From Alicyclobacillus_A sp963788285 (GTDB taxonomy: Bacteria > Bacillota > Bacilli > Alicyclobacillales > Alicyclobacillaceae): 64,000 nucleotides of DNA. The position numbers were made by a program, and so were the translations under genes. The notes under the pieces were generated by a model. It was not told the origin of the DNA. It ran no database searches and saw only the letters and a list, made by a program, of their open reading frames with translations. Below are positions 1 to 9,068 of this stretch, one piece after another (the stretch's first letter is position 1; the number at the start of each line of letters is the position of its first letter). The DNA is taken from NCBI GenBank assembly GCA_963788285.1, contig CAWBGB010000006.1, positions 90,084-154,083 of the forward strand. Reading direction: 5' to 3'.

Positions 1-1382
1 GTCAGGTGAGCACCACCGTCATCGGCACGGACGCGTTTCAGGAAGCAGCGATTCTCAGCATCACGATGCCCATCACGAAACACAACTACCAGGTACGCAA
101 CGTTCAAGAATTGCCGCGCATCATCAAGGAAGCGTTTCACATCGCTCAAACGGGACGGCCGGGCCCCGTCTTGATTGACATCCCGAAGGATGTGTCGAAC
201 GCTGTGGGGTTATTTACGTACGACCAACCCGTACACCTCCCTGGTTATCAGCCGACCGTGGTTCCAAATCGTCTCCAGATCCGCAAGGTTGCGGAAGCAG
301 TGGCTGGGGCCAAAAAACCGGTCATCCTGGCTGGAGCTGGCGTGCTTCACGCACGGGCACACCGAGCGCTACGAACATTTGCAGAGGAAGCCCGTATACC
401 GGTGGTACACACGCTTCTCGGTCTAGGCGCATTTCCAGCAGAACACGAACTGTTTCTCGGAATGGGCGGGATGCACGGGACGTATGCGGCGAATATGGCG
501 ATGTACGAATCGGACCTTCTGATCAATATTGGTGCGCGGTTTGATGATAGGCTGACAGGTAATCTTCAACACTTCGCTCAGTTTGCAAAGGTTGTCCACA
601 TCGACATTGATCCCGCGGAAATTGGGAAGACGGTTCTCACCGACATCCCAGTTGTGGGTGACGCAAAAATGGCCCTGGAGATATTGTTGGAAGAGATGTT
701 TTCTCCGAGTGATTCTCAGGAGTGGCTTCACTATCTGGATGGGCTGAAGCGGGACTATCCGCTGTGGTACGACCGCACCAGCACCGTATTGAAGCCGCAG
801 CGCGTGATTGAGTGCCTACACGACATCACCGGTGGCAATGCCATCGTCGTCACAGATGTCGGGCAGCATCAAATGTGGGCCGCACAATTCTATGCACTGT
901 CAGAACCGAACCGATGGGTGACCTCCGGTGGCCTCGGCACGATGGGATTTGGGCTGCCGGCTGCCATTGGCGCGCAGATTGCAGAACCTTCCGCGACGGT
1001 TTGCGCGGTGCTTGGCGACGGTGGATTTCAAATGACGCTTCAGGAGTTGTCCGTACTCACGGAATACAAACTGCCAGTTAAGGTCGTCATTCTCAACAAC
1101 CAATCCCTCGGCATGGTGAGACAATGGCAGCAATTGTTTCACGGCGAACGGTACTCCGAGTCGTTGCTCTCACACCACCCGGACTTTATCAAACTTGCTG
1201 AAGCGTACGGCATGGCTGGCTTCGTGGTCCAGTCAACCGACGAGGTGGAAGGTGTGTTGCGGCAAGCGCTTGCAACACCTGGCCCGGTGATTGTGGAATG
1301 TAAGGTCGCACCGGACGAGAATGTGTATCCGATGGTGGCACCGGGCAAAGGAATCCATCAAATGGAGGGGGTGAAACCGTGA
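1..1382 (+). CDS. ilvB: Acetolactate synthase large subunit, 5' end outside window
   Basis: Catalytic ThDP- and FAD-dependent subunit that condenses pyruvate with pyruvate or 2-oxobutyrate, the first common step of valine, leucine and isoleucine synthesis. About 460 residues are visible of a usual ~560-580, and the reading frame is open to the left edge, so the GTG at position 6 is internal and not a start. The central and C-terminal ThDP domains are intact: a GDGGF motif followed by the NNQSLGM segment forms the GDG-NN thiamine-diphosphate motif, and the GLGTMGFGLPAAIGA stretch is typical. The stop overlaps the ilvN start as GTGA, showing translational coupling of the two subunits. First visible gene of the ilv-leu operon; any leader or T-box control lies upstream of the window. 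Confidence 0.97.
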   Translation, partial: QVSTTVIGTDAFQEAAILSITMPITKHNYQVRNVQELPRIIKEAFHIAQTGRPGPVLIDIPKDVSNAVGLFTYDQPVHLPGYQPTVVPNRLQIRKVAEAVAGAKKPVILAGAGVLHARAHRALRTFAEEARIPVVHTLLGLGAFPAEHELFLGMGGMHGTYAANMAMYESDLLINIGARFDDRLTGNLQHFAQFAKVVHIDIDPAEIGKTVLTDIPVVGDAKMALEILLEEMFSPSDSQEWLHYLDGLKRDYPLWYDRTSTVLKPQRVIECLHDITGGNAIVVTDVGQHQMWAAQFYALSEPNRWVTSGGLGTMGFGLPAAIGAQIAEPSATVCAVLGDGGFQMTLQELSVLTEYKLPVKVVILNNQSLGMVRQWQQLFHGERYSESLLSHHPDFIKLAEAYGMAGFVVQSTDEVEGVLRQALATPGPVIVECKVAPDENVYPMVAPGKGIHQMEGVKP

Positions 1383-1909
1383 ACCGAATCTTGTCTGTCA
1401 TCGTCAACAATCGAACCGGCGTCTTGAACCGAGTCACCGGCCTGTTTTTGAGGCGAGGGTTCAACATTCAAAGCATCACGGTCGGAACCACCGAGACGGT
1501 AGAATTGTCGCGAATGACCATCCTTTTGGACGTGGACAGTGAGCGCGATGCCGAACAGGTCATCAAGCAATTGCACAAGCAGATTGACGTCATCAAAGTG
1601 TCCGACATCACCGAACAAGCTATCATAGCACGCGAGTTGGTCCTGCTCCGGGTGAACAGTCCCCTTTCCACCCGTGCAGAGATCTTCACGTTGATTGAAC
1701 CGTTCCGTGCCACCGTTGTGGACGTAACGAGAGAGAGCATTACCATTCAAGCGACCGGCCACCCGGACAAGATTGAGGCGCTTATTGCATTACTAAGACC
1801 GTACGGTATTAAAGATTTAGCGCGGACGGGTGTCACGGCGTTCACGCGCGAAGTGGACCGACAGACAGAGGGGAACAAGTCGAATCGCATGCAATTGATC
1901 CCGCTGTAA
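1379..1909 (+). CDS. ilvN: Acetolactate synthase small (regulatory) subunit
   Basis: Regulatory subunit that binds the IlvB catalytic subunit and confers valine feedback control. The 176 residues begin with an ACT domain (about residues 1-80, NRTGVLNRVTGLFLRRGFNI) and continue into the usual C-terminal domain, a normal length for the family. The GTG start overlaps the ilvB stop by four bases, so subunit stoichiometry is probably set by coupling. A 57-base gap follows before ilvC. Confidence 0.95.
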   Translation: MNRILSVIVNNRTGVLNRVTGLFLRRGFNIQSITVGTTETVELSRMTILLDVDSERDAEQVIKQLHKQIDVIKVSDITEQAIIARELVLLRVNSPLSTRAEIFTLIEPFRATVVDVTRESITIQATGHPDKIEALIALLRPYGIKDLARTGVTAFTREVDRQTEGNKSNRMQLIPL

Positions 1910-1966
1910 CATTCGCTGGTATTTACACCGTAAACACCGAATCTTTCGAAGAAAGGGAAGATCATC

Positions 1967-2989
1967 ATGGCAAAAATGTACTACGACAACGACGTTTCGC
2001 TCGCGACACTTTCTGAAAAGACGGTTGCCATCGTTGGGTATGGATCCCAGGGTCACGCGCACGCACAAAACCTCCGCGATAGCGGTGTGCAAGTGGTGAT
2101 TGGGCAGCGCGCGGGCCGGTCTTTCGAAAAGGCCAAGGAAGATGGTTTCAAGGTCCTGCCAGTGGCAGAGGCGGTTCAGCAAGCGGATGTTGTGATGCTG
2201 TTGCTTCCTGACGAGAAGCAGAAACAAGTGTACGAAGCGGACATTGCTCCCTATTTGGAACGAGGGAAGGCCATCGCATTTGCGCACGGATTCAACATTC
2301 ACTTTGGACAGATTGTCCCGCCGGCGGACGTCGACGTGTTCCTGGTGGCTCCGAAGGGACCGGGACACCTCGTGCGTCGCGTGTTCACTGAGGGTGGTGG
2401 TGTACCCGCGTTGATTGCGGTGCATCAGGATGCAAGTGGCTTTGCGAGAGAAACGGCCTTTGCGTACGCACGCGGCATTGGAGCGACGCGTGCTGGCGTT
2501 CTGGAAACTACGTTTAAGGAAGAGACGGAAACAGACCTGTTCGGCGAGCAGGCGGTGCTCTGTGGTGGACTGAGTGCGCTCATCAAGGCGGGCTTCGAAA
2601 CGTTGACCGAGGCTGGATACCAACCTGAGCTCGCCTACTTCGAGTGTCTACATGAAATGAAACTGATTGTGGATCTGTTGTACGAGGGCGGCTTGTCCGG
2701 TATGCGCTATTCCATTTCGGACACGGCACAGTGGGGAGATTTTACGGCTGGGCCGCGGATTGTCAACGACGCTGTACGCCAGGAAATGAAGGCGTTGCTC
2801 TCGGAAATCCAGGATGGCACGTTTGCAAAGCGGTGGATTCAGGAGAACGAGGACAATCGTCCGATATTCAATGCCATCAATGAACAAGAAAAGCAGCATC
2901 CCGTAGAAGTTGTCGGCCGTCAATTGCGCGACATGATGCCATTCATCAAAAACAAATACCGGGAGGTCGTGCCAAGTGCGCAACATTGA
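1967..2989 (+). CDS. ilvC: Ketol-acid reductoisomerase, class I
   Basis: Mg- and NADPH-dependent isomeroreductase converting acetolactate or acetohydroxybutyrate to the dihydroxy acids. The 340-residue length is that of the short class I enzymes. The N-terminal Rossmann domain shows GYGSQGHAHAQNL, and the knotted C-terminal domain has the conserved DLFGEQAVLCGG and ECLHEMKLIVDL segments with acidic metal ligands. A purine-rich site (AAAGGGAAG) lies eight bases before the ATG. The 3' end overlaps leuA by 14 bases, so the two are transcribed and probably translated together. Confidence 0.97.
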   Translation: MAKMYYDNDVSLATLSEKTVAIVGYGSQGHAHAQNLRDSGVQVVIGQRAGRSFEKAKEDGFKVLPVAEAVQQADVVMLLLPDEKQKQVYEADIAPYLERGKAIAFAHGFNIHFGQIVPPADVDVFLVAPKGPGHLVRRVFTEGGGVPALIAVHQDASGFARETAFAYARGIGATRAGVLETTFKEETETDLFGEQAVLCGGLSALIKAGFETLTEAGYQPELAYFECLHEMKLIVDLLYEGGLSGMRYSISDTAQWGDFTAGPRIVNDAVRQEMKALLSEIQDGTFAKRWIQENEDNRPIFNAINEQEKQHPVEVVGRQLRDMMPFIKNKYREVVPSAQH

Positions 2990-4514
2990 CGTCTTCGACA
3001 CTACGCTCCGAGATGGGGAACAGTCGGCCGGAGTCAACTTGCACGCACATGAAAAACTGGAGATTGCCTCTCAGTTGGAACGGTTCGGCGTGGATATCAT
3101 GGAGGCTGGGTTTCCGGCTTCCTCCCGTGGGGACTTCCTCGCCGTCCAGGAGATCGCTAAGCAGATCAAGAACTGCTCGGTCGCTGGTTTGGCCAGGTCG
3201 ACGATAGAGGACATCGACACTGCTTGGGAGGCGCTGAAAGGCGCAGTGGCACCGCGTCTACACATCTTTCTTGCAACGTCCCCGATTCATATGCAATACA
3301 AGCTGCGCATGCAACCGCATGAAGTCGTGGAAGCTGCTGTACAGTCTGTTCGACACGCGGCGAAATACTTCCCCGTTGTGGAGTGGTCCGCAGAAGACGC
3401 CACCCGCAGTGATTGGGATTTTCTCGTTCAGATTGTCGAGCGAGTGATAGACGCAGGAGCGAAGGTGATTAACCTGCCGGACACGGTAGGGTACGCGTCC
3501 CCAGAAGAGTACGCCCGCCTGTTCCGGTACATCCGGGAACATGTGCCCAACATCCATCGGGCCAAGTTGTCTGCCCATTGCCACGACGACTTAGGGTTGG
3601 CAGTGGCCAACAGTCTGGCGGCCATTGACGCGGGCGTCGACCAGATTGAAGGGACCATCAACGGCATCGGGGAACGAGCCGGTAATGCATCCCTCGAGGA
3701 AATCGCTGTGGCCCTCGCCATACGCAAGGACGTCTACCAAGTTCAAACCAACCTTGACCTTTCTCAAATTGTCCTCACCAGTCGGCTGGTCAGTAAATTG
3801 ACTGGAATGCCAGTACCGCCCAACAAGGCGGTCGTCGGCGCGAATGCGTTTGCCCACGAATCGGGCATTCACCAGGACGGCGTGCTGAAAAACGCACTGA
3901 CTTACGAAATCATCTCGCCCGAAATGGTTGGGTTGTCGTCGAATCAAATGGTGTTGGGCAAACACTCCGGTCGTCACGCATTTCGAGAAAGGTGTCTGGA
4001 GCTGGGGCTGCGCTTAAACGACGTCGCGTTCAATGAGTTGTTTAAGGCCTTTAAGGAACTCACAGAAAAGAAGAAAGAGGTCACCGACGACGACATCCTC
4101 GCCCTTGCGACGGACGTGGCCGGGCAACAAAACGGGTATGAGCTGCAGTTGTTACACATTTCGTATGGTTCCAACGGCGTTGCGACGTCGACCGTCGGGA
4201 TTCGGAAACCGGATGGAACGGTGGTTCGCGAAGCGGCTACGGGCCAAGGGAGCGTCGAAGCGATTTACCGGACGTTGGAACGCGCACTGTCTGAGCCCGT
4301 GGTTCTGAGTGACTATCGCATTCAGTCCACCACGAGCGGCAAAGACGCTTTGGCAGAAGTTTACGTTAAAGTGAAGTACCACGGACACGTGGCCAACGGC
4401 CGCGGTGTGGACAGCGACGTCCTCTTAGCATCTGCCAAATCGTTCTTAGATGCCATCAACCGCATCATATTGAAAGAACAGTTTGAACTGATTGCCACAG
4501 CCACAAACAGTTGA
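2976..4514 (+). CDS. leuA: 2-isopropylmalate synthase
   Basis: Claisen-type condensation of 2-oxoisovalerate and acetyl-CoA, the committed step of leucine synthesis. The TIM-barrel domain starts with DTTLRDGEQSAGVNL and carries the metal-binding HCHDDLGLAVANSLAAI segment and the GIGERAGNASLEE motif. The C-terminal third (about residues 380-512) is the LeuA dimerisation/allosteric domain that normally senses leucine. 512 residues is the usual length. The GTG start lies inside the last 14 bases of ilvC with GGGAGG upstream. Confidence 0.96.
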   Translation: MRNIDVFDTTLRDGEQSAGVNLHAHEKLEIASQLERFGVDIMEAGFPASSRGDFLAVQEIAKQIKNCSVAGLARSTIEDIDTAWEALKGAVAPRLHIFLATSPIHMQYKLRMQPHEVVEAAVQSVRHAAKYFPVVEWSAEDATRSDWDFLVQIVERVIDAGAKVINLPDTVGYASPEEYARLFRYIREHVPNIHRAKLSAHCHDDLGLAVANSLAAIDAGVDQIEGTINGIGERAGNASLEEIAVALAIRKDVYQVQTNLDLSQIVLTSRLVSKLTGMPVPPNKAVVGANAFAHESGIHQDGVLKNALTYEIISPEMVGLSSNQMVLGKHSGRHAFRERCLELGLRLNDVAFNELFKAFKELTEKKKEVTDDDILALATDVAGQQNGYELQLLHISYGSNGVATSTVGIRKPDGTVVREAATGQGSVEAIYRTLERALSEPVVLSDYRIQSTTSGKDALAEVYVKVKYHGHVANGRGVDSDVLLASAKSFLDAINRIILKEQFELIATATNS

Positions 4515-4549
4515 GTGATTGCATATCGGCACAGTCAGGAGAGAGAGGC

Positions 4550-5653
4550 GTGGAAAAACGAATCTGTGTGTTGCCTGGAGACGGGATTGGACCGGAAGTC
4601 ACGGCGGAAGCCGTAAAACTATTGGAAGATGTGGGACGACGCTTTGGCCATCGTTTCGACGTCGTGTACGGAGACGTCGGCGGCAGCGCGGTAGATCAGC
4701 ACGGTACGCCATTGCCTGCGGCAACATTGGCAGCGTGTGACACGAGCGATGCTGTGTTGCTGGGGGCCGTGGGCGGGCCGAAATGGGATAAGGAGCCCGT
4801 GGAGCGTCGACCGGAGACGGGTTTGCTGGGGTTGCGCAAACATCTGGGCGTGTACGCAAACCTGCGTCCGGTAAAGGTGTTTGAGGAGTTAGCCAATGCT
4901 TCGACGTTAAAGCCCGAGGTGCTCGCGGGTATCAATCTGGTGATTGTTCGCGAACTGACGGGTGGACTGTATTTTGGTCAGCCGCGCGGCAGACAGGTTG
5001 GTCCAGACGGCGTGGAAGTGGTCGACACCTTGAAGTACACCGAGCACGAAATCGAACGAATTCTCGTCACAGCGTTTGAGATTGCTCGCCTTCGGCGGAA
5101 GGTTGTGACCTCCGTCGATAAAGCAAATGTTCTCGAAAGTAGCCGGCTGTGGCGCGAGGTTGCGGAGCGAGTGGCGGATAGGTATCCGGATGTCACACTC
5201 AACCACGTGCTGGTGGACAATGCTGCGATGCAATTGGTCAAAAATCCCGCGCAGTTTGACGTGATTGTCACCGAGAACCTGTTTGGCGACATTCTGAGTG
5301 ACGAAGCCGCCATGTTGACGGGGTCCATCGGGATGTTGCCGTCGGCAAGCCTCGGCGCAGGTCCGGGATTGTATGAGCCGGTTCACGGGTCCGCACCGGA
5401 CATTGCAGGTAAGGGCTTGGCAAATCCACTGGCCACGTTTCTGTCTCTGGCATTGATGCTTCGGCACTCGTTTGGACTTCAGCAGGAGGCTGACGCAGTC
5501 CAAAGGGCCGTCGAGTGGACATTACGGCAAGGCTGGAGGACAGCCGACCTGACCGGGGGACAACCTCCATATCTGACAACAACCGAGATGGGAGACCGGG
5601 TACGGGATGCCATCCTCACGGGGGAATACGAAAATGCCAAAGACCTTGTTTGA
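4550..5653 (+). CDS. leuB: 3-isopropylmalate dehydrogenase
   Basis: NAD-dependent oxidative decarboxylase of the leucine pathway. I place the start at the GTG at 4550 (product begins with residues EKRICVLPGDGIGPEV after the initiator), because AGGAGAGAGAG lies just upstream and known LeuB proteins begin here; an in-frame TTG at 4511 would add 13 unlikely residues. The 367 residues include the substrate motif around RELTGGLYFG, the NMLFGDILSDEA-like metal-binding segment (NLFGDILSDEA) and the GSAPDIAGKG adenine-binding loop. Overlaps leuC by 20 bases. Confidence 0.96.
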   Translation: MEKRICVLPGDGIGPEVTAEAVKLLEDVGRRFGHRFDVVYGDVGGSAVDQHGTPLPAATLAACDTSDAVLLGAVGGPKWDKEPVERRPETGLLGLRKHLGVYANLRPVKVFEELANASTLKPEVLAGINLVIVRELTGGLYFGQPRGRQVGPDGVEVVDTLKYTEHEIERILVTAFEIARLRRKVVTSVDKANVLESSRLWREVAERVADRYPDVTLNHVLVDNAAMQLVKNPAQFDVIVTENLFGDILSDEAAMLTGSIGMLPSASLGAGPGLYEPVHGSAPDIAGKGLANPLATFLSLALMLRHSFGLQQEADAVQRAVEWTLRQGWRTADLTGGQPPYLTTTEMGDRVRDAILTGEYENAKDLV

Positions 5654-7049
5654 AAAGATTTGGGATGCGCACGTGGTGACTCAGCCCGATGGGGGACCTG
5701 CCCTCTTGTACATTGACTTGCACTTGGTGCACGAGGTGACTTCTCCGCAGGCATTTGAAGGGTTGCGATTGACAGGAAGATCCGTTCGTCGCCCAGACCG
5801 GACGTTTGCAACGATGGATCATAATGTACCGACGGACAATCCGTTCCAGGTCAAAGATCCCATTGCGGCCAAACAGATTTCCACGCTGGCAGAGAACTGC
5901 CGGCAGTTTGGTATCCCGTTGGCAGGGCTGGACAGTCCTGACCAGGGGATTGTTCACGTGATTGGGCCGGAACTCGGCTTGACACTGCCTGGAAAAACGG
6001 TGGTCTGCGGTGATAGCCACACGTCCACGCATGGCGCATTCGGGGCCCTTGCGTTTGGCATCGGAACCAGCGAAGTGGAACACGTGCTTGCGACACAATG
6101 CCTTTGGCAGAAACGCCCGCAGACACTTCAACTGGATTTGCAAGGAACACGTGCACCGGGTGTCACCGCGAAGGATGTGATCCTCGGGGTCATTGCGCAA
6201 CACGGTGTGTCGTTCGGCACCGGATATGTCATTGAATTCACCGGACCTGTAGTGCGCGCCATGTCTATGGAGGAACGCATGACGTTGTGCAACATGGTCA
6301 TTGAAGGCGGCGCGCGAGCGGGGCTGGTTGGACCAGACGAAACGACGTTTGCGTACGTGCGAGGTCGCCGCTACGCGCCAGCAGACTCGGAGTTCGACCA
6401 GTACGTGGAGGCTTGGAAAGCGTTGAACACGGACGAGGGAGCTACATACGACCGTGTCATCCGCTTTGACGTCTCGGATCTGGAGCCGCAGGTGACCTGG
6501 GGAACCAACCCAGCGATGTGCGTCGGCGTGAACGGTACGGTGCCGGATCCCAGTCAATATGATAACGACGTAGAGCGAAAAGCTGTGGAACAAGCCCTGC
6601 AGTACATGGGACTGAAGCCCGGTACACCGGTCCAGGACATCGAGATTCACCATGTTTTCATTGGCTCTTGCACAAATTCGCGCATTGAAGATCTTCGTGT
6701 CGCCGCAGAAGTGGTGCGTAACCGAAAAGTGGCACCGGGGGTTCGCGCTCTGGTCGTGCCTGGTTCCAAGCGCGTGAAAGAACAGGCCGAAGCAGAAGGT
6801 TTGCACGAAGTATTCAAAAGTGCAGGATTCGAATGGAGGGAGTCCGGGTGCAGTATGTGCCTAGCGATGAATCCGGACACGGTGCCTGCAGGTGAACGTT
6901 GCGCATCCACGTCAAATCGGAACTTCGAGGGCCGACAGGGCCGGGGCGCGCGGACGCACTTGGTCAGTCCTGCCATGGCAGCCGCTGCTGCCATAGCTGG
7001 ACGGTTTGTCGATGTACGAAAACTGATAACGTCTTACCAGACGAGTTGA
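5634..7049 (+). CDS. leuC: Isopropylmalate isomerase large subunit
   Basis: Aconitase-family [4Fe-4S] enzyme half that, with LeuD, isomerises 2- to 3-isopropylmalate. The ATG at 5634 is chosen because the protein then begins MPKTLFEKIWDAHVV as in the family and GGGGGA precedes it; it lies inside the end of leuB. Cluster-binding cysteines are seen in GSCTNSR and in the CSMCLAMNPD segment, and the CGDSHTSTHGAFG aconitase signature is present. 471 residues, normal length. Confidence 0.96.
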   Translation: MPKTLFEKIWDAHVVTQPDGGPALLYIDLHLVHEVTSPQAFEGLRLTGRSVRRPDRTFATMDHNVPTDNPFQVKDPIAAKQISTLAENCRQFGIPLAGLDSPDQGIVHVIGPELGLTLPGKTVVCGDSHTSTHGAFGALAFGIGTSEVEHVLATQCLWQKRPQTLQLDLQGTRAPGVTAKDVILGVIAQHGVSFGTGYVIEFTGPVVRAMSMEERMTLCNMVIEGGARAGLVGPDETTFAYVRGRRYAPADSEFDQYVEAWKALNTDEGATYDRVIRFDVSDLEPQVTWGTNPAMCVGVNGTVPDPSQYDNDVERKAVEQALQYMGLKPGTPVQDIEIHHVFIGSCTNSRIEDLRVAAEVVRNRKVAPGVRALVVPGSKRVKEQAEAEGLHEVFKSAGFEWRESGCSMCLAMNPDTVPAGERCASTSNRNFEGRQGRGARTHLVSPAMAAAAAIAGRFVDVRKLITSYQTS

Positions 7050-7133
7050 TAGGCTCGAGGACATCGCAGTCTGTGTGAAGTCTCGGAAACTGGCATCACA
7101 CTATGGGTTAGTTCGTAAGGAGGGAGAACGGTC

Positions 7134-7736
7134 TTGGAACCTTTGGTCCGACATCGCGGAAAGGTCGCGCGCCTGAACCGTGTAAACGTGGATACTGATC
7201 AGATTATTCCCAAGCAGTTTTTAAAGCGCGTTGAACGATCGGGTTTTGGTCAATTTCTATTCTACGACTGGCGGTTTCGACCGGATGGATCTATCAATCC
7301 AGAGTTCGAGTTAAATCAGCCGCAGTACAGCGGCGCTTCGATTCTGGTGGCTGGTGCAAACTTTGGCTGCGGTTCTTCCCGTGAACACGCGCCATGGGCG
7401 CTGCTCGACTACGGATTTCGCATCATCATTGCGCCGTCGTTTGCCGATATTTTCTACAACAATTGCTTTAAGAACGGTATTTTGCCGATTGTACTGTCGC
7501 AATCGGACGTGGACAGTGTGATGAACAAGGCCCTGGTTCCCGGGTATGAGCTGGAAGTCGATGTGGAACGCCAGACCGTGACGGACGGTCACGGCTGGGT
7601 GTCCACATTCTCTGTTGATGAGTTTCGGCGTAACATGTTGCTGAAGGGACTCGATGAAATTGGCCTCACCTTGCAATTCGAGGCTGCGATTGCGGAGTAC
7701 GAAAGGAAACGGGAGTCTGTACAACCTGTGTTGTAA
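7134..7736 (+). CDS. leuD: Isopropylmalate isomerase small subunit
   Basis: Swivel-domain partner of LeuC. 200 residues with NVDTDQIIPKQFLK near the N-terminus and the GANFGCGSSREHAPWAL substrate-binding motif. The start is a TTG directly behind a very strong AAGGAGGGAGA site, which compensates for the weak codon. The 84-base gap from leuC is the largest inside the leu block, but no terminator is seen there, and the gene is followed by the operon terminator. Confidence 0.96.
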   Translation: MEPLVRHRGKVARLNRVNVDTDQIIPKQFLKRVERSGFGQFLFYDWRFRPDGSINPEFELNQPQYSGASILVAGANFGCGSSREHAPWALLDYGFRIIIAPSFADIFYNNCFKNGILPIVLSQSDVDSVMNKALVPGYELEVDVERQTVTDGHGWVSTFSVDEFRRNMLLKGLDEIGLTLQFEAAIAEYERKRESVQPVL

Positions 7737-7760
7737 TTCTTTTGTATGGGGATTCTTCAA

Positions 7761-7795
7761 AGCACCCGCGCCTGTGGCCTGCGGGTGCTTTCTCT
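7761..7795 (+). terminator. ilv-leu operon terminator
   Basis: Nine-base-pair stem AGCACCCGC/GCGGGTGCT with an 11-base loop, followed by a T-rich tail, 24 bases after the leuD stop codon. Confidence 0.85.
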
Positions 7796-7847
7796 ATGGC
7801 TCTGTTCGAGGTGAGCGTGCAGGTAGCGCTGGAACAATGGAATACTG

Positions 7848-8804
7848 TTAAATGGGTAATGCCAGCTGAACGGATTTCCCTTCCAAGTATTCACATTCCT
7901 CCACTGTGGGCGTTTGCTTCGACTCCGCCTGGCCGTAATTGTGAAATCCATGACGCTCCATGATGATGCGGGCTCTTCGCAATAGTGGCCTAGTATAGGT
8001 CTCAGGTGCATAGGTGCCTTTATACAACGGGCGAATGCGAGAGTATACAGCTGGGTATTGTTCGCGAATCACACCGAAAAACCACGTTTTGACGTCCGGG
8101 CTCAAGCGAAGGACGGAAGGTGACACAAATTGCCCGCGATGTTCCTTGACCGCTATGATGACTTGTTCGAGAGCCGCGTCGGAATCGGTGAGGTATGGAA
8201 TGACTGGAGCCAGCAAGGCGCCGGTGTTCACGTGGTTTTGAACCAATGTACGGATGGTTTCAAGGCGTTTGAGCGGAGAGGGCGTGGCCGGTTCGAGACT
8301 TCGCCAGATTCTTTTGTCGAGGGTGTGGATGCTGATGTTGACTGACCGCAGGTCGAGTTTTTCGAATAGATCTAGGTCGCGTAAGATCAAGGGGGATCTC
8401 GTGGTGATGGTTACAGGAACCCGGAATTGTGCCAGCACCTCGAGGCATTTGCGTGTAATTTTGGATTTTCCTTCCACGGGCTGGTACGGGTCTGTCGCGG
8501 TGCCAATCGCCAGCAATCCGATTTCCCGAGCCAGTGCGGTGAGGTTGTATTGATGTCTTTTCGCCATTCGCTCAAGTTGTCTCTCCAAGGCTTCCGCTGC
8601 GTTTCTCTTGACAAAGATTTGTGTGCGAAACGAATCGTCGGCGCTCATCCCCATGAATGTGTGCGTATTGCGCGCGTAACAAAAGCTGCACCCGTGGGTG
8701 CATCCACGATACGGGTTGAGTGACCATTGGAACGGCATGGCCGGCGTGTCTACCTTGTTCATCACGGTCTTGGCTGATGTTTGGTGGAAGGTGGGTGGTT
8801 TCAT
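7848..8804 (-). CDS. SPL-like radical SAM protein
   Basis: 318-residue radical SAM protein of the group related to spore photoproduct lyase (the Rv2578c-type family). The [4Fe-4S]/SAM motif is C35-x3-C39-x2-C42 (CTHGCSFCYAR). The downstream TIM-barrel has the expected GTATDPYQPVE and TRSPLILRDLD segments. The ATG at 8804 is preceded by GGAGGG. The substrate is unknown; relatives are inferred to act on nucleic acids, which agrees with the SOS-type operator found between its promoter and start. It faces the leu operon tail to tail and is probably monocistronic. Confidence 0.85.
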   Translation of the reverse strand: MKPPTFHQTSAKTVMNKVDTPAMPFQWSLNPYRGCTHGCSFCYARNTHTFMGMSADDSFRTQIFVKRNAAEALERQLERMAKRHQYNLTALAREIGLLAIGTATDPYQPVEGKSKITRKCLEVLAQFRVPVTITTRSPLILRDLDLFEKLDLRSVNISIHTLDKRIWRSLEPATPSPLKRLETIRTLVQNHVNTGALLAPVIPYLTDSDAALEQVIIAVKEHRGQFVSPSVLRLSPDVKTWFFGVIREQYPAVYSRIRPLYKGTYAPETYTRPLLRRARIIMERHGFHNYGQAESKQTPTVEECEYLEGKSVQLALPI

Positions 8805-8830
8805 CGGTGCGTCCCTCCAGCACTCGAATA

Positions 8831-8844
8831 CGAACGTATGTTCT
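8831..8844 (-). promoter_or_regulatory. Putative LexA (SOS) box
   Basis: CGAACGTATGTTCT fits the Bacillus-type LexA consensus CGAAC-R-N-R-Y-GTTCG at 13 of 14 positions. It lies 10 bases downstream of the proposed -10 of the radical SAM gene and 27 bases before its start codon, where a repressor would block transcription. Confidence 0.65.
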
Positions 8845-8853
8845 TATTCTATT

Positions 8854-8884
8854 AGTGTAACAGGAGAACACCCTGTGTATCAAG
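8854..8884 (-). promoter_or_regulatory. Promoter of the SPL-like radical SAM gene
   Basis: On the minus strand TTGATA and TACACT are separated by 18 bases, a good sigma-A pair, upstream of the LexA-like box and the ribosome binding site of the gene ending at 7848. Confidence 0.5.
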
Positions 8885-9068
8885 GGAGAGGTACGTTTGA
8901 GTCCATGCCTACGAGATGGTCCACAACGGCTGTCATGAAACGGGTGTGATGCGGACAATCGGTCTGTGGTAGGATGACATTGTAGTTGGTGAATGGTTCA
9001 AGATTAGAGATGAACAATTGTTTTGTAGATATGGTGAACGCGGCACATCTGTGCAAGGGGTGAGGAGA

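Noticed and set aside
4511..4549. TTG start for leuB at 4511
   Set aside because: The extra 13 residues are not seen in LeuB proteins and the strong ribosome site lies before GTG 4550.
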